A DNA stretch of 14,528 bases from contig DKEG01000054.1 of NCBI GenBank assembly GCA_002452095.1, forward strand, positions 1 to 14,528, given 5' to 3'. The position numbers and the translations under genes are program-made. Below the pieces are notes generated by a model. The model was not told where the DNA came from and did no database searches. It saw only the letters and a list, made by a program, of their open reading frames with translations. This DNA is from Bacteroidales bacterium UBA6828 (GTDB lineage: Bacteria; Bacteroidota; Bacteroidia; Bacteroidales; Paludibacteraceae). Positions within the stretch are counted from its first letter, which is position 1; every line of letters begins with the position of its first letter. Below are positions 1 to 5,930 of this stretch, in pieces.

Positions 1-44
1 ATAGTCAAAAAACGTTCAAAAACAAGCTAAAAACATTCAACAAT

Positions 45-488
45 CTACTCAAAAGTATCAATCTCGGATATTCTACGCGGAGGATTGTAATAGTTAACCT
101 CGTTTGTATCAAAATCGTAGCAATACCTCTCGATATGTACTCCATTCATTGCAAAATTAATGAGAATACCTATTGGCATTGCAGTTACACGAAGATAATT
201 GAACAACTGCGCCCGATGTTCAGACAGAATCTGCTCAACGGCTTTTAATTCAATTACGATGTCTTCCTCACAAAGGATATCCACTCGGTACTTTTTATCC
301 AGAGGTTCGCCTTTGTAGAAAATGGTCAATTCTTGTTGAGGTGCGACAAGCAATCCTCGCGAACGCAGTTCTCTACACAAAGCCTCCTCATATATAGCTT
401 CAGACAAACCGCCACGCAACTCATGCTGCACATCATAAGCCGCTCCTACAATGGAGAAAACTATTTGGCTATACCGGTCTGTACTCAT
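45..488 (-). CDS. GxxExxY protein (PD-(D/E)XK-like fold)
   Basis: A 147-residue protein of the GxxExxY family, which is named for a short motif seen here as G27-x-x-E30-x-x-Y33. Family knowledge places it in the PD-(D/E)XK nuclease-like fold (PDDEXK_3). The expected acidic core is visible: D70, then E80-x-K82 in a predicted beta strand, followed by Q94-x3-Y98. The length is usual for the family (about 125-150 residues), so it looks complete, with a stop 45 bases from the window edge. The family is widespread in Bacteroidota and its cellular role is not established; nuclease activity is inferred from the fold only. It lies 98 bases downstream of mutA, in the position where mutB might be expected. 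The gap contains TTGTTGACAA-like direct repeats and no promoter I can recognise. Confidence 0.85.
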   Translation of the reverse strand: MSTDRYSQIVFSIVGAAYDVQHELRGGLSEAIYEEALCRELRSRGLLVAPQQELTIFYKGEPLDKKYRVDILCEEDIVIELKAVEQILSEHRAQLFNYLRVTAMPIGILINFAMNGVHIERYCYDFDTNEVNYYNPPRRISEIDTFE

Positions 489-586
489 ACTATCGGATAA
501 GTTGTTGGTAGTTGTTAATCAGTTGTTGTTTGTTGTTGACAAAAGACTTGTTGACAATAAATGACTACTCTGTTTGTAAACTACAC

Positions 587-2473
587 TTATTTGTTTAATA
601 GTTGTGCATTATAGGATTTGAGGGTTTCGAGGACATTGCTGCGGACGTTGATAAAGTTGGTGATACCCAATGCTTTCAGATCGTCGGAGCAAGCAGGCGC
701 ACCTGCCACGATAAAGAGTTCCTTGGCACCTTTCAGTTTCTTCCATGCTTCGGGAGCAAGGGTTGCATACTCGTCATCGCCGGAGCAAAGCACAATGATG
801 TCTGCTTTTGCCTTGCGTGCCGCCTTGATGCCCTCTGCCACGGTAGCGAAACCGTTGTTATCAATCACCTTGTAGCCTGCACATGCGAGGAAGTTGCATG
901 AGAATTGCGCACGCGCAATACGCATAGCAAGATTGCCGATAGTGAGCATAAAGGCAACCGGCTGCCGTTTGGCGGCTTCAGTCTCGAGACGCAATGCCTC
1001 AAATTCCTCAGCGGCACGTGCTACAGGCAATGAAGGAATTTCACCCTGCCGAGTAGTGGCACAGCAACCACAGCCACAATCGGTAGTCTTGATTTTCTTT
1101 GCGGCTTTCTCGGTGAAATTAGGATACTGATTAGAGCCGAGCAAAATTTCTTTGCGTCTTGCCACATCCGAGAGACGTTTGGCGAGATTTTCCTGCATGG
1201 CAGCCTGTACCTTGCCGGCGGCAACCATCTCGTACATACCGCCTAGCTCCTGAATGGCAAGGAACTGTTTCCAAGCCTCTGCAGCAATAGCGTGGGTGAG
1301 GTTCTCCAGATAGAACGAACCGGCAGCCGGGTCAACGACCTTGTCGAAATGCGATTCCTCTTTGAGAAGCAGTTGCTGGTTGCGGGCAATACGCTCTGAG
1401 AAATCGGTCGGTTGCTCGTAGGTAACATCAAACGGCGTAACGACGATTTCGTCCACACCGGCCAGGGCAGCCGACATAGTCTCGGTTTGGGAACGGAGCA
1501 GATTGACATACGCATCGTAAATGGTCATATTGAAACGGCTCGTCTCTGCGCTGACATTCATCTTGGCAGCCTCTTTAAGCGCAGCGGTGAAAGTAGGAGC
1601 CTTGTAAGCCTCTACAATCTTTGCCCACAGCATACGACCGGCACGGAACTTGGCAATCTCCATAAAATAGTTGCCACCGATACCCATATTGAAACGGATG
1701 GCATTAGCGGCTTTGTAGTTCGGCACACCCGCCTCGGTAAGCATCGTCATATATTCTGCGCCCCATGCCAAAGCATACGCCAACTCTTGTGCGCAGTATG
1801 CACCGGAATTATTGAGTATCACGGAATTAACCCCCACTACACGATAACCGGGCAACGATTTAGCCGCATTGACAGTATCCGCAATTTTCTCTTTTACCTG
1901 TTCGCGCGTCAGCAGTTTGCCCTTGATAAGCATTTGCTTGATCGGATCGACATTGATACTGCCCTCCATCTTTTTCACATCGTACCCCATACGACCATAG
2001 TAGCGCACAAGGATATTTGCCAGTTGCGGAGCCGCACCGGAGCAGATAGTGAAGTTGATACGGATAGCGTCTGCCTTGATACCGTCCAGCAGTACCTTAA
2101 TAAAATGGTAATTGAGTTTTTCTTTGTCCAAACAAAAACCTAACGAGGTAATGCCTTTGTTCAGGATATCCAATGCTTTTGCATTTGCCTTGCGGGCATT
2201 CTTGCAAGCACAGATGTTCTGGCGGATAGCCCATTCGTTGTTGGTTTTTGTACCGCGCACATAAGGGAATTGCCCCGGTGCGGAGACGGTTGTTTTGAGT
2301 CCCTTGAGGTCTTCACGACGATAGAACGGTTGTACGTTGAAACCTTCCGGGGTGCGCCAAACGAGTTTCTTATCGAAATCGGCACCTTTCAAGTCGGCAA
2401 TGATTTTGTCTTTCCATGTCTTGGTGGACACCGGAGGAAAATCTGCCAACAAATTCAATTCTTGTTCTGCCAT
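587..2473 (-). CDS. mutA: methylmalonyl-CoA mutase, small subunit
   Basis: A 628-residue small (beta) subunit of adenosylcobalamin-dependent methylmalonyl-CoA mutase, which with the large subunit MutB interconverts succinyl-CoA and (R)-methylmalonyl-CoA in the cytoplasmic succinate/propionate pathway. The N-terminus (residues 8-60: LADFPPVSTKTW, DLKGADFDKKLVW, PFYRREDL) is typical of the family, followed by the mutase TIM barrel to about residue 445 and a C-terminal cobalamin-domain-like fold from about 500. The C-terminal domain lacks the DxHxxG cobalamin-binding motif, with RAQFSCNF near the expected place. That marks it as the non-catalytic small subunit rather than MutB. The linker carries an unusual cysteine cluster, C466-G-C-G-C-C471. 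The start at 2473 puts the conserved N-terminus at residues 1-20. The gene lies 105 bases downstream of the endonuclease gene. MutB is not adjacent; a GxxExxY gene follows instead. Confidence 0.93.
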   Translation of the reverse strand: MAEQELNLLADFPPVSTKTWKDKIIADLKGADFDKKLVWRTPEGFNVQPFYRREDLKGLKTTVSAPGQFPYVRGTKTNNEWAIRQNICACKNARKANAKALDILNKGITSLGFCLDKEKLNYHFIKVLLDGIKADAIRINFTICSGAAPQLANILVRYYGRMGYDVKKMEGSINVDPIKQMLIKGKLLTREQVKEKIADTVNAAKSLPGYRVVGVNSVILNNSGAYCAQELAYALAWGAEYMTMLTEAGVPNYKAANAIRFNMGIGGNYFMEIAKFRAGRMLWAKIVEAYKAPTFTAALKEAAKMNVSAETSRFNMTIYDAYVNLLRSQTETMSAALAGVDEIVVTPFDVTYEQPTDFSERIARNQQLLLKEESHFDKVVDPAAGSFYLENLTHAIAAEAWKQFLAIQELGGMYEMVAAGKVQAAMQENLAKRLSDVARRKEILLGSNQYPNFTEKAAKKIKTTDCGCGCCATTRQGEIPSLPVARAAEEFEALRLETEAAKRQPVAFMLTIGNLAMRIARAQFSCNFLACAGYKVIDNNGFATVAEGIKAARKAKADIIVLCSGDDEYATLAPEAWKKLKGAKELFIVAGAPACSDDLKALGITNFINVRSNVLETLKSYNAQLLNK

Positions 2474-2578
2474 GATAAAATTGATTTATGTTGTTTTTTA
2501 GTTTTACGTTTATTGTTGCACGTTTGTGGCTGTGCGCTGGTGGTTCGCTGCGCTCACGTAGGTTGCAAGGTATGTTAA

Positions 2579-3667
2579 TTATTCATTGTTAATCAACGCA
2601 CCTTGGGCGTTATAGACCTTGTCGCCTTTGATGATAAGGAGTTGTCCGTTGCGGAGTACCTTAACGGCTTGTGGTCGGATTGGTTCGAAAGTAATATCCT
2701 CAATAGCAGTTTCCGTACCCATACCATTGCTTTTCCCCGGGACAAAACGCTCGTCAGAAGAACTGACAAGGTTGCTAATGTTTACTTTCTCACCCGATTT
2801 CTCACCCCAAATATATTCTGCCAAATAGGGATAATCAATAAAGGGGTTGCGATTGCCCTGCGTCTTCTGGATACCGTTGTTACGGTCAATCTCTTTCTGC
2901 GAAACGGGGTCTTCACGATGCCATTTGAGCAACAAAGCCACCCCGTATTTGGTCAGTCCGAAGAAACCGGAAACGGTATAACTACTGCTAAACGTACTAC
3001 CACCATTCCCCGATGTAAATGCTTGGTAATCGCCTGCCCATTTGATCATCGTACCAAAATAACCGCGGGCAAAATCGCCTTTGTATTCGTCTATCGGTTC
3101 AAAGACCTTGCCTGAACAAGTGGCAGATATGTTGTTACCTGCTACAGTTTTGCCTTTTACAGAAATACTCTTGGATGATCCCAACTTGCTGCCATTGCCC
3201 GATGTATAGGAAGCACTGCTTACCTCGCCAAACGGGTAATTGCTGCGCCTGTTATTTACATATCCATCAGTAGGCACAAGATGAAAAATATCACAGCCGG
3301 GACTTTTTTTAGTTCCGCCGAACCACGATTTCGGAATAGAGTGTTCACGATTATAGCACGAACATTCACCAGAATAATTACCACATTGTTTGCTTCCTAC
3401 CTTGAATTTGCAATCGCTATACATATCAATGATGTAGCCTTGCGCATCCGTATCAGTCTCCTTATATGCCGACCACAAGCCATCATAGTCCAACGAGTGA
3501 TAGCCCACTTTGGCTACGGTGTGCACAGCATCGAACAAACCTTTGCCGGACTTGCCATCTACAGCGGCATAATACTCAGGAAGATTTTCGGCAGGAGTAA
3601 CAGAAGCGGCGATAGCCCAACCTGCCAATAATACAGAAACAAACGAAGAAAATAATCTACGATTCAT
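2579..3667 (-). CDS. secreted endonuclease I family nuclease
   Basis: A 362-residue member of the endonuclease I family (PF04231), non-specific, metal-dependent nucleases with a beta-beta-alpha metal fold. A signal peptide (residues 1 to about 21, basic MNRR then a hydrophobic stretch ending AIAA) predicts export. The catalytic region is clear: Y105-N-R-E-H109 (general base H109 beside E108), then D126-x2-H129-LVPTDG and N138-N-R-R-S-N143, which supply the metal-binding asparagine. Five cysteines (86, 95, 102, 104, 125) sit around the active site and could form disulfides. The last ~30 residues (KVLRNGQLLIIKGDKVYNAQ) look like a short C-terminal tail found on many secreted Bacteroidales proteins. 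The frame stays open to 3784, but I chose the ATG at 3667 because the signal peptide starts there and the promoter (3745-3775) lies inside the longer reading. A likely role is extracellular or periplasmic nucleic acid scavenging. Confidence 0.9.
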   Translation of the reverse strand: MNRRLFSSFVSVLLAGWAIAASVTPAENLPEYYAAVDGKSGKGLFDAVHTVAKVGYHSLDYDGLWSAYKETDTDAQGYIIDMYSDCKFKVGSKQCGNYSGECSCYNREHSIPKSWFGGTKKSPGCDIFHLVPTDGYVNNRRSNYPFGEVSSASYTSGNGSKLGSSKSISVKGKTVAGNNISATCSGKVFEPIDEYKGDFARGYFGTMIKWAGDYQAFTSGNGGSTFSSSYTVSGFFGLTKYGVALLLKWHREDPVSQKEIDRNNGIQKTQGNRNPFIDYPYLAEYIWGEKSGEKVNISNLVSSSDERFVPGKSNGMGTETAIEDITFEPIRPQAVKVLRNGQLLIIKGDKVYNAQGALINNE

Positions 3668-3744
3668 TACGTTTTCGCTTAAGGTTAAAAATATACTTTT
3701 ATGCGAGCCGAACACTATACAGACCATCCCCGTATAAAAGCCCA

Positions 3745-3775
3745 CAAAGGTACAACTTAAATCGGATATATACAA
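3745..3775 (-). promoter_or_regulatory. Bacteroidota-type promoter of the endonuclease gene
   Basis: On the minus strand a TTG (-33 element, 3775-3773) is followed by exactly 20 bases and TACCTTTG (-7 element, 3752-3745), matching the known Bacteroidota consensus TTTG-N19-21-TAnnTTTG. Transcription should start near 3738, giving a leader of about 70 bases before the ATG at 3667. The site also rules out translation from the upstream in-frame ATG at 3784. Confidence 0.8.
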
Positions 3776-4098
3776 CTTTTTCACACCTTTTAAGCCAAAA
3801 AGTGCTTTTTACCCATATCAGGGGCGTCATTTTTCCGACATCAGAGCAACCGTCAAAACAATGCCTATACACTTTATGCGATATAAATAGTGCATAAAAT
3901 GTATAAAAGCACCGCATAAAGGGCGTTTACCAAGCAGTTGGCACCAATGGTTTCCTATTCCTCGTCGAAATGGGCTTGCGACATTGAAACTCGCGATACG
4001 AGTTTGGGTCGCCGCCATTTCTCCTCTCTGTCTATGGAATTCTACTCAAGCCACAGGGACTCGTGTCACTTCGGCACTCAGTGTGCCTGCAGCGCATA

Positions 4099-4117
4099 AC
4101 GACGCGGGACGCGTCGT
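4099..4117. repeat. hairpin repeat, family 2 (ACGACGC/GCGTCGT)
   Basis: Perfect 7-base arms ACGACGC (4099-4105) and GCGTCGT (4111-4117) enclose the loop GGGAC. Read on the minus strand and extended by GGAGAC, the segment matches 9198-9220 on the plus strand at 21 of 23 positions, so it is a dispersed repeat present in inverted orientation in the second gene-free stretch. Confidence 0.65.
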
Positions 4118-4156
4118 CTCCATACAGAGCATAGTCATACGGTTTGTGCCAAACCG

Positions 4157-4232
4157 ACCGCGGACGAGGGCGTCCGCGTCCCCGGCGGGACTTGTAGGGA
4201 ATCCGTAGCGTCCGCGTCCCCGGCGGGACTTG
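4157..4232. repeat. hairpin and 25-base direct repeat, family 3 (CGCGGACG/CGTCCGCG)
   Basis: A perfect 8-base hairpin, CGCGGACG (4159-4166) with CGTCCGCG (4171-4178) and the loop AGGG, is followed by CCCGGCGGGACTTG. The 25 bases from 4170 to 4194 recur exactly at 4208-4232 without the left arm. The hairpin plus its flank recurs at 9305-9332 with a single base change in the loop. This is a GC-rich, REP-like repeat in an otherwise AT-leaning intergenic region. Confidence 0.7.
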
Positions 4233-4270
4233 GTGCCAACTGCCGGGTAAGCACCGCATAAAGACCTATC

Positions 4271-4314
4271 TCGTTGCCGTGTCGTTGCCGTGTCGTTGCC
4301 GTGTCGTTGCCGTA
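4271..4314. repeat. tandem repeat, four copies of an 11-mer
   Basis: The unit TCGTTGCCGTG repeats head to tail at 4271, 4282, 4293 and 4304, the last copy ending in A instead of G. It is non-coding and sits just right of the candidate element at 3922-4248. Confidence 0.9.
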
Positions 4315-4352
4315 ATTACTATACGAAAATATAAGACTGCATATTATGCATA

Positions 4353-4367
4353 TTTTTTTTGGGGGGG
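4353..4367. repeat. T8G7 homopolymer tract
   Basis: Eight T followed by seven G in non-coding DNA, about 130 bases beyond the lipoprotein gene stop. A second T7G7 tract in the same orientation lies at 5805-5818 on the other side of that gene. Such tracts are prone to slippage in replication and to sequencing error. Confidence 0.8.
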
Positions 4368-4496
4368 AAGAAATAAGTCTTTGCTGAGAATACAAAAGAA
4401 GCAGCGGCATAGAGATTATCCGGCATAATCCGGCTCCGCACTATCATCCGATTTGGCGGTTATCCTGTTCCCGCATAGCGTCATTTTCGCCATATA

Positions 4497-5603
4497 TCAT
4501 TTTCCCCATATAATATAGGAACGGCTATCCACGGCATTGGCCTGGGGAATGACCACCATCGAAGGGGTTTCCTTGTTCCAATCGCAGCGGGTGGCATTGG
4601 TGGAGTCGGCAATATAAGTATGCACATGCTCCGCCCATTGCTGCCACGAGGGGAGGTCAGACGGCTCGGAATAGACAAAATCGGCATAGTGTGTGCTGCG
4701 ACCGACTACGTTATTGTGCAAGTCCATATAGGTGTCGCAAGGTGCATTCCGATGTGCCGTTTCCCAAAACAAATCCATAATCACGTAGGTCATCGGCAGC
4801 CCCACATACGTACGCAGCAGTGCATTGACAAGGGTATGGCGGTAGGCATCACCTATCTGACCGCCCGAAGTGGCACCCGGATAGTAGTACTCTGCCATAT
4901 TGGTAGCACGCTCTTTGCTTTGTAGTACACGGTAGAACATACGCGGTCCCTGCCAGAGAAGAATGGTGATACCGAGGTTTTCCTCTTCGATGGAAGTGAG
5001 AGCGAGCGAATCCAATGTAGCACGCCCCACCCAACGGCTCTGCTCGGCAAAACGGTTGAGGGCTTGGAAACGCAGCAGTTCATCGCCGGTGAGTTCGAGA
5101 AAAGCAATCTCCTGTGCCAGGCTGTCGGCAGAAAAAGCCGCCGACTGATCCGTACTATAGCGTGCATTGAGTTGTGCGGGTGATGGCAGTTCGCTGTCCA
5201 TCAAGTTGGAGATAGAGGAGGTTTGCGCATTGGCATAGATGAGCATCTCCGCCATCTGCTCCACTTTCCGGATATAACCGGGGTAGGCACGCTCAGGGTA
5301 TAGTTCGATGAGACGCTGCTCAATATAGTCCTGCATAGACATTTCCGTTGCACGCACTTGCATTGCACGGGGAGTCAGATACTTCGCCGAAGCAGAGTCG
5401 TGAATGCACTCCCACTCGCGGCCGATGATATATAATGCCTCAACAGGAAAAGGCGGTAGGGCTGTTGTGTCCGCTTGTTGCACTACCTGTGCGGGGGCAG
5501 GCGTGGTAACTACTGCTTTTTGAGTAGTATGGCAGGAGGTAAAAACAAGGGCAAGACACGCCATCGCCCATAAAAAGAGACTTTTTTGCATATTTTGGAA
5601 CAT
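4497..5603 (-). CDS. lipoprotein with DUF6973-like C-terminal domain
   Basis: A 368-residue predicted lipoprotein of unknown function. The N-terminus is a type II signal (hydrophobic stretch 8-20, lipobox FTSC with lipidated C24), followed by a Thr/Pro/Gln-rich spacer (25-52). Residues 60-235 are mainly predicted helix. The C-terminal part carries G251-D-A-Y-R-H256, E281-T-A-H284 and M293-D-L-H296-N-N-V-V-G-R302. This spacing of three His segments resembles the DUF6973 family as I remember it and could form a metal or catalytic site; that function is inference. M5 (5591) is an alternative start, four residues shorter, and the sequence does not decide. The gene stands alone: gene-free DNA flanks both sides, and T-G homopolymer tracts lie about 130 bases beyond its stop and about 200 bases before its start. 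I found no clear promoter. Confidence 0.75.
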   Translation of the reverse strand: MFQNMQKSLFLWAMACLALVFTSCHTTQKAVVTTPAPAQVVQQADTTALPPFPVEALYIIGREWECIHDSASAKYLTPRAMQVRATEMSMQDYIEQRLIELYPERAYPGYIRKVEQMAEMLIYANAQTSSISNLMDSELPSPAQLNARYSTDQSAAFSADSLAQEIAFLELTGDELLRFQALNRFAEQSRWVGRATLDSLALTSIEEENLGITILLWQGPRMFYRVLQSKERATNMAEYYYPGATSGGQIGDAYRHTLVNALLRTYVGLPMTYVIMDLFWETAHRNAPCDTYMDLHNNVVGRSTHYADFVYSEPSDLPSWQQWAEHVHTYIADSTNATRCDWNKETPSMVVIPQANAVDSRSYIIWGK

Positions 5604-5639
5604 AGGAACATATAATTACCCATATAATTCTCCATTAAA

Positions 5640-5653
5640 ACGTTAATTAACGT
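5640..5653. repeat. perfect AT-rich palindrome
   Basis: ACGTTAATTAACGT reads identically on both strands and lies 37 bases upstream of the lipoprotein start. A one-mismatch copy lies at 5895-5908. It could be an operator for a dimeric regulator, but no regulator gene is nearby, so this is only a possibility. Confidence 0.5.
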
Positions 5654-5804
5654 GAGTTCGATACAGCGAGAAACTATAAAAACAAAACTTGCAAAACCTT
5701 TTTTGCGGCGCAACCGACATCCCACTGCGCATTGCCGGCGGGAACCCTGTAACACGCGCCGCGCTTTCTATACAAATATGGTCAAAAATTATTCAAATAG
5801 CCAA

Positions 5805-5818
5805 TTTTTTTGGGGGGG
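5805..5818. repeat. T7G7 homopolymer tract
   Basis: Seven T followed by seven G, about 200 bases upstream of the lipoprotein start and in the same orientation as the T8G7 tract at 4353-4367. Confidence 0.8.
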
Positions 5819-5930
5819 TGTTTGGAACGGACGGCTACGCCGTATTACCACAAAATTACCATAAATTTTATATCCAAAATTATATGTGTATGCAACGTTA
5901 ATTATCGTGTAATTAGTCGTTAATTGGTGA

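Larger units (their letters stand above)
3922..4248. mobile_element. candidate non-autonomous element with inverted repeats and 15-bp flanking direct repeats
   Basis: An imperfect inverted repeat (3926-3947 against 4230-4251, 19 of 22 matching, with GCAGTTGGCACCAA perfect over 14 bases) brackets about 300 bases. Outside it lies a perfect 15-base direct repeat, AAGCACCGCATAAAG, at 3907-3921 and 4249-4263, as expected of a target-site duplication. The right copy shares two bases with the inverted repeat, so the exact ends are uncertain by a few bases. Inside are hairpins at 4099-4117 and 4159-4178 and a 25-base direct repeat. No transposase is encoded. A MITE-like origin is inferred; a composite of REP-type repeats is the alternative. 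Confidence 0.5.
3785..4496. other. gene-free, repeat-rich stretch
   Basis: About 710 bases between the endonuclease promoter and the lipoprotein stop hold no credible gene; the short open frames inside run through repeats and match no family I know. The content, left to right, is an AT-rich part to about 3905, a candidate 327-bp mobile element (3922-4248) with several hairpins, four copies of an 11-base tandem repeat (4271-4314), and a T8G7 tract (4353-4367). Three of its motifs recur in the gene-free stretch at 8838-9429. Confidence 0.75.
5604..5930. other. gene-free stretch with AT palindromes and a T7G7 tract
   Basis: About 330 bases between the lipoprotein start and the GH43 stop contain no credible gene. 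They hold a perfect 14-base palindrome, ACGTTAATTAACGT (5640-5653), a near copy with one change at 5895-5908, a T7G7 tract at 5805-5818, and a hairpin at 5918-5936 that overlaps the GH43 stop codon. I could not find a convincing TAnnTTTG promoter at a workable spacing for the lipoprotein gene. Confidence 0.7.

Noticed and set aside
2565..2596. Possible mutA promoter (TTG, 21 bases, TACCTTGC on the minus strand)
   Set aside because: The -7 box lacks one T of TACCTTTG and the -33 part lies in the end of the endonuclease gene; too weak to annotate.
3668..3784. Longer endonuclease reading frame starting at 3784
   Set aside because: It starts upstream of the -7 box at 3745-3752, and the signal peptide begins at the ATG at 3667.
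4157..4232. CRISPR-like array
   Set aside because: Only one and a half copies, with a 13-base gap and no further units or cas genes; it fits a REP-type repeat better.
3827..4410. Short minus-strand open frames in the repeat stretch (63-91 codons)
   Set aside because: They overlap each other and the hairpin and direct repeats, with no signal, domain or start context.
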